A program made the translations under genes and the position numbers. Below the pieces are notes generated by a model. The model did no database searches. It was not told the DNA's origin and was given only the letters and a program-made list of their open reading frames with translations. Below are positions 1-6,165 of a stretch of DNA of 6,670 bases, one piece after another (position 1 is the first letter of the stretch; every line of letters begins with the position of its first letter). Source of the stretch: Atopostipes sp043425375 (GTDB lineage Bacteria; Bacillota; Bacilli; Lactobacillales; Carnobacteriaceae_A); NCBI GenBank assembly GCA_043425375.1, contig JBHWQC010000093.1, positions 1 through 6,670 on the forward strand. Direction: 5' to 3'.

Positions 1-292
1 AGGGTTTTCGCTACGCATTCGCCATATAACAGGCGAATCGCTTCGCTAGTCTGATGAATCTCTTCTCAAAACTGCAGACGGAAGTTTTGAGCGTATCCCA
101 CTTCTAATTTGAGACCCTAGCTAGTCACATGGGCGATGCTAGTTCGGATCGCTTTTAGGCAGCTATTAAGCTGCTAAAGCAAATTCATAATTTGTTTTGT
201 CAGTTAAATTTAAACTGTGCGTTGATGATGCAGTCGCAGCTGCAAAACGTGATTCAAGCTCAACCTATGCCTGTCGAATCCAGAACAACCCC
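1..292 (-). ncRNA. ssrA: tmRNA (transfer-messenger RNA), 3' end beyond the window
   Basis: tmRNA rescues ribosomes stalled on broken mRNA. It is charged with alanine, enters the A site with SmpB, and templates a short degradation tag. On the minus strand the mature 5' end reads GGGGTTGTTCTGGATTCGACAGG, with the tRNA-like 5' acceptor strand GGGGTTG (292-286) and the hallmark GGATTCGACAGG. A tag frame follows (201-166), closed by TAA TAG. Next come the pseudoknot segments, including the conserved block AGAAGTGGGATACGCT and a CTCAAAAC/GTTTTGAG helix. The sequence leaves the window at GCGAAAACCCT, about 75 bases before the expected T arm and 3' acceptor strand, so completeness cannot be judged. 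It has its own strong promoter 37 bases upstream. A divergent second copy lies at 5137-5472 in the opposite orientation. The identification is firm; only the missing 3' end is uncertain. Confidence 0.94.
166..201 (-). other. tmRNA tag reading frame, peptide (A)DKTNYEFALAA
   Basis: The resume codon is taken as GAC at 201-199. It directly follows TTTAACT, matching the usual AACT|GCT-AAA layout of Lactobacillales tmRNAs. Eleven codons give D-K-T-N-Y-E-F-A-L-A-A, then TAA and an in-phase TAG. The terminal ALAA is the known ClpXP/ClpAP recognition end, preceded by the non-encoded alanine carried by tmRNA. An Asp resume codon is less common than Ala or Gly but is known, for example in Mycoplasma tmRNAs. 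Confidence 0.85.
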
Positions 293-328
293 GAATTCAA
301 TAGTCGGCCTCTCTCAAGGCTCACAAAT

Positions 329-357
329 ATAATAACATACGTTCGGCTATAAGTCAA
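329..357 (-). promoter_or_regulatory. ssrA promoter
   Basis: Reading the minus strand, TTGACT (357-352) is followed by a 17-base spacer and TATTAT (334-329). A TG lies one base upstream of the -10, making it an extended -10. The predicted start is around 322, leaving a leader of about 30 bases to be trimmed by RNase P before the mature 5' end at 292. This is the strongest promoter-like sequence in the window, as expected for an abundant RNA. Confidence 0.8.
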
Positions 358-421
358 GCTGTGGCGCTAGTCTGGCCAAGTTTTTAACCAAACTCTCCGC
401 ACTTATTTCACCTAAAAGATC

Positions 422-1108
422 TTATTCTTCTTCATCCGCAAAATGGCTAATATCGCCGTAGCGATCCAATTGATAAAAGCCATCTTCATAATGAGCAACG
501 GAGACGCTGGCGTTGAGCAGGGCAGTGGGGTCGGTTAGTTCCGGAATCAGGTTTTCTAAAATCACGCGAATCGTGCCGCCGTGAGCCACAAGCAGGATAG
601 TTTCACCAGTGTCCCTGTGCGTATTAATTAGCTGCAACAAACCTTGCTCGACGCGTGTCCAAAATTCCATAAAATCTTCCGCATGGCCATGGGGATCGAG
701 TTCTTTGAAAGCCCCCATCCGCTCAAATTGGTTCACATTTTTGAACAATTTTTTAGCGGTTTCATAGCCTAAATGCTCGGCGACTTCTTTGTAGACCACA
801 TCGCCATGTTCGCCTTCAAAACTGCCAAAGAAAATCTCGCGAAACTCCGGCATTAACGTAATTTCTGTGTCCGTTGGCGTTTTCTCATTCTCGTCTAAAA
901 GAATTTCAGCGGTATCAACGGTTCGCTGCAAGTCACTCGTATACACTGCATCAAATTTCACATCTTTTAAGCCTCGACCACTTCTTCTTACATCCACCGC
1001 GCCTCGTTCTGTGAGCGGTGCATTAGCCCAGCCCTGCATCCGCCCGTAAAAATTCAAATACGTTTCACCATGTCGTACAAAATAAATCGTTACACCTTTT
1101 TTTGTCAT
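422..1108 (-). CDS. Histidine phosphatase family protein (phosphoglycerate mutase-like)
   Basis: A 228-residue cytoplasmic protein of the histidine phosphatase superfamily, which removes phosphate through a phospho-histidine intermediate. Numbered from the ATG, the nucleophile motif RHGE is at 12-15 (His13), followed by N/G-rich QGWANAPLTERG. A phosphate-pocket arginine is in TSDLQR (Arg62), the likely acid is in EFREIFFGSFEG (Glu91), and the second catalytic histidine is in LLVAHGG (His176). All core residues are present, and the length fits the GpmB/CobC-like branch. The substrate cannot be inferred: the family covers sugar phosphates, nucleotides and cofactors. A GTG three codons upstream (1117) would sit inside the ribosome binding site. 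The ATG at 1108 has AGAAAGGG eight bases upstream and is preferred. It is transcribed divergently from the helicase and ends about 65 bases before the ssrA promoter, in the same direction, with no clear terminator between. Confidence 0.9.
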   Translation of the reverse strand: MTKKGVTIYFVRHGETYLNFYGRMQGWANAPLTERGAVDVRRSGRGLKDVKFDAVYTSDLQRTVDTAEILLDENEKTPTDTEITLMPEFREIFFGSFEGEHGDVVYKEVAEHLGYETAKKLFKNVNQFERMGAFKELDPHGHAEDFMEFWTRVEQGLLQLINTHRDTGETILLVAHGGTIRVILENLIPELTDPTALLNASVSVAHYEDGFYQLDRYGDISHFADEEE

Positions 1109-1116
1109 TATCTGCA

Positions 1117-1124
1117 CCCTTTCT
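1117..1124 (-). promoter_or_regulatory. Ribosome binding site that decides the phosphatase start
   Basis: AGAAAGGG on the minus strand lies eight bases before the ATG at 1108. It abuts the alternative GTG at 1117, which leaves no spacing and makes that start unlikely. Confidence 0.7.
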
Positions 1125-1138
1125 GTATTGTCCTTCTT

Positions 1139-1167
1139 ATCATACCAAATATTGGATGGCTTGTTTA
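1139..1167 (-). promoter_or_regulatory. Promoter of the histidine phosphatase gene
   Basis: On the minus strand TAAACA (1167-1162) is followed by a 17-base spacer and TATGAT (1144-1139), with TGG immediately before it (extended -10). It lies about 30 bases upstream of the start codon, giving a short leader. The -35 matches four of six consensus bases; the extended -10 makes up for that. Confidence 0.6.
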
Positions 1168-1227
1168 CTATTAGGGATGGAATCGAATCCTTTTGCCTGT
1201 CCTTTGAGTGAAATGTAAGAGGGTTTG

Positions 1228-1301
1228 TATTTTTAGATCTCTGATACAGAATAAAATGTGATAGAATGAGTATAATTTACAAAAGAACGAATCTAAAAAT
1301 A
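1228..1301. repeat. 11-base perfect inverted repeat around the helicase promoter
   Basis: TATTTTTAGAT at 1228-1238 and its exact reverse complement ATCTAAAAATA at 1291-1301 are 52 bases apart. The -10 candidates at 1262-1267 and 1271-1276 lie between them. The right arm falls just upstream of the helicase ribosome binding site. It could be a two-site operator or a chance AT-rich match; no regulator is visible in the window. Confidence 0.45.
1241..1276 (+). promoter_or_regulatory. Probable promoter of the helicase gene
   Basis: A perfect TATAAT is at 1271-1276, but no good -35 lies 16-18 bases upstream. An overlapping alternative is an extended -10, TGATAGAAT (1259-1267), with CTGATA (1241-1246) 15 bases before it. 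Either gives a leader of roughly 45-60 bases. The exact pair of boxes is uncertain. Confidence 0.45.
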
Positions 1302-1325
1302 GTAAAGTGATGGGGTGTAAAAGGT

Positions 1326-4300
1326 ATGAGTACAATTAAAAGGGTGCTACAAGCGTGGAGTCTATTAGAGACGATTCATCCATGGGAATTGCCTTCGCTC
1401 AAAGATGAATTAAATAAACATGCGCTGATGGAAGGCCAGCGGATAAAAAGTGTGGTGCCGCTTACTCAAGCAGAAAGTCTGTTTCAAATCGAATTAAAAA
1501 ATCCTAAAAGGGAATCAAAAAGCTATACCTATTATATGTTGACTTATACAAATGCTGATCTTATTCAATTTTTGAGAAAGCATTTTAAAAATCAGGACGA
1601 TTTGATTAATAAATCGTACGTGAAATACTACAGCTTTACATTCGATGTGGATGATAACGGGCAATTTGTTGAAGACTCCTTAGACATCCCACATGTTCAA
1701 CAAATTATAAGCGATATTGATCGAAAGGGTAAGATTGATTATGTGCAATTTACCGATAATTATATTCAAAACAAGCAGCTCTTTGCTGAAGAGTTAGCGG
1801 TCATTTTTCAAAATGGGGTTCATCCCTCAAACATAGAAAAAGCGGTAGAAGTGTTTGTGAAATACTTTGGATGTATTCCAGATAGTAGAAAGACTTCTTA
1901 TGTACAATGTAAAATTAGCAGAAACCACACAACGGAATATTCCACGCATTTTAATAGCTTTTATTTGGAAGATTTACAAATCCTTTTAAAAAACAAACCG
2001 AATAAGACATTAAGCCAGTTTATACAAGGCACCGCCATGGAAGTCGATATTGACGAGAATCGAATAGAAATCGAAAAGAGCTTGCGCCCGAAAAACTTGC
2101 CAGCCGGACGTTGGCCTTCGCCTGTGAATCACCGGCTTTCGTTGATGCAACAAGTGGCTGTGAATCATATCGTGCAGGGAAATGAACGGATAAGTTCGGT
2201 GAATGGGCCACCGGGGACGGGGAAAACCACATTACTGAAAGACATTTTTACGCAGTTAATGGTCGAACGCGCAAAAGCCATGGCCAAATATGACAATCCC
2301 AAAGACGCTTTTTCAAAAGCCGGCAAACAAACGATTCGCATGAGTGAAAAAGACTACAATTATTCCATGTTCAAATTGGATCCAGAAATTGCCAAATACT
2401 CAATGGTGGTAGCCTCCAGTAATAATGGCGCCGTGGAGAATATTTCAAAAGAGCTGCCGTTACTCGAAGAGATTGTGCGTTTTGAAGAGGGGGCAGAACC
2501 CGAAAATAAATATGCAGCATATGATCGCCTTTATGCAAAAGAAGCGAAAGAGTTGAACTACTTTTCGGCCTATGCTGACCAGTTACTGGAAGGTGAAAAG
2601 GCGTGGGGACTATTTTCAGGCGCTTTTGGCAAATCAGCGAATATCGCCAATATTAGTAAAGCCTTAACACAGAAAAACAATGGGAATCTACCATTTTTAC
2701 ACGATTTAGCATCTGAAAAACTCCCAGAGAACGCCTGGGAATCAGCGGTTTTGGAGTTTAACTCGTTATACGAAGAAATCGAGTCCGATAAAGCTAAATT
2801 AGAACAATATGTCGCTTCACTCACTAAACTCGAACAGTATCAAGAGTCACTACTGAGTAAGAATTCTGTTATTCATCAAACGACCGAAGACATCTCTCAG
2901 TTAGAAACCAAATCCTCACATGTGAGGAAAGAAAACAATCTATTACAAGAGCGACTAGCCAATTTACCGAAAGCCGGTTTATTTACAAAAGCAATCGGGC
3001 TCTTTACTGGAAAAATGGATCCTGAAGAGAAAAAACTCCGTGAAGAAAGGGATACCTTATTAAAAGAAGAATTGGCTGTCCATCGATTGTTAGAAAACAA
3101 AAAACAACAAGTCAACTGTTTAGAAAAGGAAATAGCAACCTTAAGGCAAAAAATAAAACCTTTAGAGAATCTGCAGGCAGCGTTTGCGGATGAAGAGATG
3201 GTCCATTCAACGGATGCTTTTTGGGCGGACGACAATTATGATAAGCGACAAGCAGCTGTGTTATGGCAAACAGACGAGTTGAATTTTAAACGCGGCTTAC
3301 TCTTTTTAAAAGCCCTACAAGTTCATAAAGTGTTTTTACATGAAAACCATAGACAGTTAAAAACTTCGATTCATATGCTGAATAATTTACGATCACTGAA
3401 TGTAAATGTCAAAGAAACGCGTGAAAATATCGCTCAGATGTGGAAGACGCTGCATTTGATTTTTCCGGTAATGAGTACCACCTTTGCGAGTTTTTCTTCA
3501 ATGTATAAAGGCATGGGGCCAGATTTTATTGATTATTTATTTATCGATGAAGCAGGGCAAGCAAGTCCACAACAAGCAGCTGGGGCACTTTGGCGCTCTA
3601 AACAAGCCATTGTGGTGGGGGATCCCATTCAAATTGAACCAGTCGTTACCTTAGACGAAACTATTTTAGCTGATATTCGTGAGGCGTTTGATGTTTCCAA
3701 ACAATACGTGGGACCCACTGCTTCTGTTCAGACGCTCGCCGATTATGCCAACCCAATAGGGACAACGAAAGAAACGGAAGAGAAGCTGGAGAGAATAGGC
3801 ATTCCTTTGTGGGTGCATCGCCGATGTATTGAGCCTATGTTTTCAATCGCAAATGAAATCGCCTACGCCAATAAAATGGTACTGGCGATGAATAAAAGAG
3901 GGGCCAGTGAATGGTATGATGTCAGTGGGAAAACAACCATCAATCAATATGTCCCAAAACAAGGTGAATTTATTGTCGAGAAGCTCAAGCAGCATTTTGA
4001 GGAAACGGCTAAAGAAGAGATGCCCAACGTCTTTATTATTACACCTTTTACGGCCGTGCGACAGGCGTTAAAATCTTTAGTAAATCAGGAATTTAAGAAT
4101 TCTTATCCAAATATTTTTGAATGGACAAACGCCTCTATCGGAACGATCCACACGTTTCAAGGGAAAGAAGCGGATGTTGTGTATTTTGTGACAGGAACGG
4201 ATGCTCAGACAGACGGGGCAGCGAATTGGTCTTGTATGAAACCCAATTTATTAAATGTAGCCGTGACTCGAGCAAAAAAAGAGTTTTATGTAGTCGGTGA

Positions 4301-4418
4301 TTTAGACCGTTTCCAAGAAAAACAGTACTATGATGTGATAGTAGACTTAATCGATCAGTTTAAGGAAGAGAAACAGAAAGTTAATTTGAATGTATTAGAA
4401 AAAATAGATACTATATAA
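1326..4418 (+). CDS. Superfamily 1 (Upf1-like) AAA ATPase/helicase with coiled-coil insertion
   Basis: A 1030-residue putative ATP-dependent DNA or RNA helicase. Motifs in order: Walker A GPPGTGKT (294-301); a motif Ia-like VVASSNNGAVENIS (361-374); Walker B FIDEAGQA (739-746), whose DEAG form is typical of Upf1-like SF1B enzymes; motif III VVGDPIQIEP (763-772); the VHRR region (830-833); ITPFTAVRQAL (905-915); TIHTFQGKEADVV (940-952); and motif VI NVAVTRAKKE (977-986). All ATPase residues look intact. About 365 residues separate motifs Ia and II, including a charged coiled coil at about 483-612. Residues 1-260 match no domain I recognise. A GGGGTG ribosome binding site lies eight bases before the ATG. 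It has its own promoter region and no partner gene. The IS relic follows directly, so any original downstream partner could have been lost. DNA repair, RNA metabolism or phage defence are all possible; the sequence does not choose between them. Confidence 0.9.
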   Translation: MSTIKRVLQAWSLLETIHPWELPSLKDELNKHALMEGQRIKSVVPLTQAESLFQIELKNPKRESKSYTYYMLTYTNADLIQFLRKHFKNQDDLINKSYVKYYSFTFDVDDNGQFVEDSLDIPHVQQIISDIDRKGKIDYVQFTDNYIQNKQLFAEELAVIFQNGVHPSNIEKAVEVFVKYFGCIPDSRKTSYVQCKISRNHTTEYSTHFNSFYLEDLQILLKNKPNKTLSQFIQGTAMEVDIDENRIEIEKSLRPKNLPAGRWPSPVNHRLSLMQQVAVNHIVQGNERISSVNGPPGTGKTTLLKDIFTQLMVERAKAMAKYDNPKDAFSKAGKQTIRMSEKDYNYSMFKLDPEIAKYSMVVASSNNGAVENISKELPLLEEIVRFEEGAEPENKYAAYDRLYAKEAKELNYFSAYADQLLEGEKAWGLFSGAFGKSANIANISKALTQKNNGNLPFLHDLASEKLPENAWESAVLEFNSLYEEIESDKAKLEQYVASLTKLEQYQESLLSKNSVIHQTTEDISQLETKSSHVRKENNLLQERLANLPKAGLFTKAIGLFTGKMDPEEKKLREERDTLLKEELAVHRLLENKKQQVNCLEKEIATLRQKIKPLENLQAAFADEEMVHSTDAFWADDNYDKRQAAVLWQTDELNFKRGLLFLKALQVHKVFLHENHRQLKTSIHMLNNLRSLNVNVKETRENIAQMWKTLHLIFPVMSTTFASFSSMYKGMGPDFIDYLFIDEAGQASPQQAAGALWRSKQAIVVGDPIQIEPVVTLDETILADIREAFDVSKQYVGPTASVQTLADYANPIGTTKETEEKLERIGIPLWVHRRCIEPMFSIANEIAYANKMVLAMNKRGASEWYDVSGKTTINQYVPKQGEFIVEKLKQHFEETAKEEMPNVFIITPFTAVRQALKSLVNQEFKNSYPNIFEWTNASIGTIHTFQGKEADVVYFVTGTDAQTDGAANWSCMKPNLLNVAVTRAKKEFYVVGDLDRFQEKQYYDVIVDLIDQFKEEKQKVNLNVLEKIDTI

Positions 4419-4484
4419 GTTGATTTAATTTTACCGCCTTGTTTTTCGCAGTATAACCTAGAAAAAAAGAAGGGGCGGCCTGAA

Positions 4485-5148
4485 ATGACTTCTCAAAACC
4501 AATTGAACAAACTGAAAGAGGCGATGCAACGCACCCCTGACCGCCGCTTATATGAGCGTTCTCAAGCGGTTTATCTCTCCTGAAAAGGTTACTCAAGAGA
4601 GGAAGTAGCCGATATCATCGGGCGGAACCGAAAAACGGTCGGCGAGTATGTCAAAGCGTATAGGACAAGTGGCTTGGAGGCGTTAAGACGAAAGCATTCC
4701 TCTGGCCGTCCTCCTCGGTTGACGCTCGAAGAAGAAGCCGAATTGAAAGATATCATCCTCACACAATTCCCAACGGAAGTTGGAGTTGAAAACCGGTTCA
4801 GTTGATCCCTCAAATTGATGGTTGCTTTGATTGAAAAGAAGTGGGGAATCACCTACACCCTGCGCGGCATGTCAAAGATTATGGAGTGTTTGAGATTGTC
4901 TTATATCTGGCCCAACTATACGTTGAAAAACGCAGACCCGGAAAAACAACGCGTATTCCGAGAGGAAACCTTTCAGGATCTAAAAAAAACTAATCAATGA
5001 AGATATTGACCATCTTCTTTTCTTGGATGAGTCCATGATTCGGGATTATCAAGCTATCCAATGCACGTGGTTTGAAAGAGGCAAACAACGCATCATTCCC
5101 ACTTATAGAAAACATGCCGGCGTCAAACTAATCGACAGCTTGAATTAC
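4485..5148 (+). pseudogene. Broken IS630-family transposase
   Basis: The ATG at 4485 has AAGGGG nine bases upstream. The frame reads MTSQNQLNKLKEAMQRTPD, then a helix-turn-helix region (SREEVADIIGRNRKTVGEYV), a GRPPRLT linker typical of IS630 proteins, and LKLMVALIEKKWGITYTLRG. TGA at 4581-4583 and TGA at 4803-4805 interrupt it. The second lies where relatives commonly carry Trp before the conserved LKL segment. After an A8 run (4982-4989) the coding frame shifts by one, continuing from 4990 as LINEDIDHLLFLDESMIRDY, which contains the FLDES start of the DDE catalytic domain (first Asp). It ends at GVKLIDSLNY (5148), where the sequence becomes ssrA. The second and third catalytic acids are absent. 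It is dead as a transposase. The A8 shift could have been programmed slippage in the ancestor, but the stops make this moot. Confidence 0.85.
5137..5148 (+). other. IS630/ssrA fusion junction with shared bases
   Basis: AGCTTGAATTAC reads as codons for S-L-N-Y of the transposase. It also matches the tmRNA 5' domain, where the left copy has AGCTTGAATCAC (11 of 12). Upstream is pure transposase, downstream pure tmRNA, so the breakpoint lies within these 12 bases. The 32 tmRNA bases that should precede it, including the 5' acceptor strand, are absent. Confidence 0.8.
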
Positions 5149-5195
5149 GTTTTGCAGCTGCGACTGCAACATCAACGCACAGTTTAAACTTAACT

Positions 5196-5231
5196 GACAA
5201 ACAAGAAAATAATTTTGCTTTAGCAGCGTAA
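5196..5231 (+). other. Tag frame of the truncated tmRNA, peptide (A)DKQENNFALAA
   Basis: The GAC resume codon (5196-5198) after TTAACT starts D-K-Q-E-N-N-F-A-L-A-A, closed by TAA TAG. The frame is intact and keeps the ALAA end. It differs from the left copy's tag at four of eleven residues, all in the central, less constrained part. Confidence 0.8.
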
Positions 5232-5485
5232 TAGCTGCCTAAAAGCGATCCGGACTCGCATCACCCATGTGCGAGCTAGGGTCTCAAACTAGAAGTGGGA
5301 TACGCTTGAAACTTCCGTCTGCAGTTTCAAGAAGAAGAGCATCAGACTAGCGAGGCAGTTTCGCCTGTTATATGGCGAATGCGTAGCGAAAACCCTATAA
5401 ATAATATAACTATGAACGTAAACGTTGAAGTGACAATATGCCTGGACAGGGGTTCGACTCCCCTCAACTCCATTATAGCTTTACT

Positions 5486-5531
5486 AAGGTTTCCTAACAG
5501 CTTCTAAAGGCTGGTAGGAAGCCTTTTTTAA
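5486..5531 (+). terminator. Rho-independent terminator of the second ssrA
   Basis: AAGGTTTCCTAACAGC (5486-5501) pairs with GCTGGTAGGAAGCCTT (5510-5525) over 16 positions with one mismatch and one G-U, around an 8-base loop. A six-T run (5524-5529) follows. It begins 13 bases after the tmRNA 3' end. Confidence 0.9.
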
Positions 5532-5560
5532 TTTCTGAACTTTGCTTGCAAATGCTATAA

Positions 5561-5630
5561 ACCATTACCAACCATTACCATTTCCATTACTACTCCAAAA
5601 ATGGTAATGGTTTTATCATTTAGTAATGGT
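5561..5630. repeat. Cluster of CCATTAC/GTAATGG palindromic repeats
   Basis: Two tandem copies of ACCATTACCA (5561-5570, 5571-5580) precede a 27-base unit (5584-5610) that starts CCATTACTACTC and ends TGGTAATGG. A further TAGTAATGGT follows (5621-5630). The unit can fold as CCATTAC/GTAATGG around a loop of about 13 bases, and the outer copies can nest around it. It lies downstream of the minus-strand gene ending at 5697. It may act as a terminator or RNA-stability hairpin, or be a mobile short repeat. Confidence 0.75.
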
Positions 5631-5696
5631 TCTGAAAGAGTGTCTCTATTTTAGGATGCTATCCATTATCTATGAAGAGTCACTAAATAAGATCGT

Positions 5697-6074
5697 TTAT
5701 GGGTAAATAACCCTAAGCTTGTAACCCTCTATAAAATAATTAATGACAAATGTCATAATTATTAAAATAGCATAACCAATTATTCTGTATTCATAGGGTA
5801 ATGCAAGGCCTACGAAAAACATTGCTATAACAAATACGATTAAGTAGATATGGTAGTTTAAGGAAGCTGTGATTTCGTCTACTTGTCCCTCTTTAACCAC
5901 TAATTCATTACTACGTACGCCTGCTTGAGAAACAGCTATCTTTGCTTCATCAGTAGGTAACTCCACTTCAATGTTTTGGTTTTGCTTAATAGTTGCTACT
6001 TGTTCATCATCTACGTGGATCTTGATACTACCAAGAGAACCAGGAATTCCAGTATTTCGTTTTATTCTAACCAA
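5697..6074 (-). CDS. Small membrane protein with beta-rich N-domain and two transmembrane helices
   Basis: I do not recognise a named family. From a TTG start the product is 125 residues. Residues 1 to about 70 alternate hydrophobic and polar positions and suggest a small beta-sandwich (IKIHVDDEQVATI, QNIEVELPTDEAKIAVSQAG), similar in style to PEGA-like domains of Firmicutes membrane proteins. Two hydrophobic helices follow, about 75-92 (HIYLIVFVIAMFFVGLAL) and 97-114 (RIIGYAILIIMTFVINYF), with a short basic tail. There is no signal peptide, so it is probably a bitopic hairpin in the cytoplasmic membrane. The start is set by AGGAGG at 6088-6083, eight bases before the TTG at 6074. A GTG at 6083 overlaps the ribosome binding site and is rejected. 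It lies 91 bases downstream of another small minus-strand gene, with a hairpin repeat between them. Confidence 0.7.
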   Translation of the reverse strand: MVRIKRNTGIPGSLGSIKIHVDDEQVATIKQNQNIEVELPTDEAKIAVSQAGVRSNELVVKEGQVDEITASLNYHIYLIVFVIAMFFVGLALPYEYRIIGYAILIIMTFVINYFIEGYKLRVIYP

Positions 6075-6107
6075 AAAATACACCTCCTAATAATGTGCTA
6101 GATTCAA

Positions 6108-6134
6108 CCATTACTACTCTAAAAATGGTAATGG
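6108..6134. repeat. Second copy of the 27-base hairpin repeat
   Basis: It matches 5584-5610 at 26 of 27 positions (T instead of C at 6120), with CCATTAC and GTAATGG arms around an AT-rich loop. It lies between the two small minus-strand genes, about 30 bases downstream of one stop and about 20 bases upstream of the other gene's ribosome binding site. Confidence 0.8.
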
Positions 6135-6165
6135 ATTTTCAGTCAAAGAAAAATATTAATTCAAT

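Larger units (their letters stand above)
4419..5148 (+). mobile_element. Remnant of an IS630-family insertion sequence
   Basis: The stretch between the helicase stop and the second ssrA holds only IS material: a short leader (about 4419-4484) and the 5' half of a transposase gene. The right part of the element, including its terminal inverted repeat, is missing, so I cannot define the ends or a TA target duplication. A CCGCCTT (4434-4440) and an AAGGGGCGG (4470-4478) near the left end are partly complementary. The helicase stop at 4416-4418 immediately precedes the element, so insertion may have replaced sequence downstream of that gene. Confidence 0.7.
5137..5472 (+). pseudogene. ssrA: Second tmRNA gene, 5'-truncated
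   Basis: A divergent tmRNA lacking its first 32 bases, so no 5' acceptor strand can pair with the 3' strand CAACTCC (5465-5471). Everything downstream is present: the tag frame (5196-5231), the conserved AGAAGTGGGATACGCT, helices, the T arm AGGGG-TTCGACT-CCCCT (5448-5464) and the discriminator A at 5472. The next three bases are TTA, so CCA is not encoded. Hand alignment with the left copy over 260 bases gives roughly 87% identity, with two one-base indels. Several differences keep pairing, such as CTTGAAAC/GTTTCAAG here against CTCAAAAC/GTTTTGAG on the left. It therefore evolved as a working tmRNA before truncation. No promoter is apparent upstream; transcription could only come through the IS relic or helicase. 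As it stands it should be inactive unless inversion with the left copy supplies a 5' end. Confidence 0.88.

Noticed and set aside
365..421. Terminator of the phosphatase gene
   Set aside because: AGTTTGG and AAACTTGG segments look complementary at first sight but do not form a stable stem followed by T residues on the minus strand.
867..1049. 60-codon plus-strand frame opposite the phosphatase
   Set aside because: Antisense to an intact catalytic gene, with no ribosome binding site and no recognisable composition.
2020..3235. Open minus-strand frames inside the helicase gene (2020-2232, 2570-2824, 2897-3235)
   Set aside because: They lie wholly antisense to an intact, motif-rich helicase, are low in complexity (Ser/Phe-rich), and lack convincing ribosome binding sites; they are reading-frame shadows.
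4581..4805. TGA read as Trp (alternative genetic code)
   Set aside because: The helicase has no in-frame TGA in 1030 codons and uses TGG for Trp throughout, so the TGA codons in the IS are best read as inactivating mutations.
4411..4852. Two minus-strand frames across the IS relic
   Set aside because: The plus strand clearly encodes a decayed IS630 transposase; the opposite frames are by-products of its codon composition.
4815..5000. A separate 61-residue plus-strand gene
   Set aside because: It is the middle piece of the transposase, opened by an internal Met after the second TGA and closed by the A8 frameshift; it has no ribosome binding site of its own.
5440..5472. A separate tRNA gene suggested by the T arm and acceptor end
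   Set aside because: The upstream sequence is tmRNA, with no anticodon arm; the T arm belongs to the tmRNA 3' domain.
5561..6134. CRISPR-like array
   Set aside because: The repeat copies are irregularly spaced, separated by whole genes, partly tandem without spacers, and there are no cas genes.
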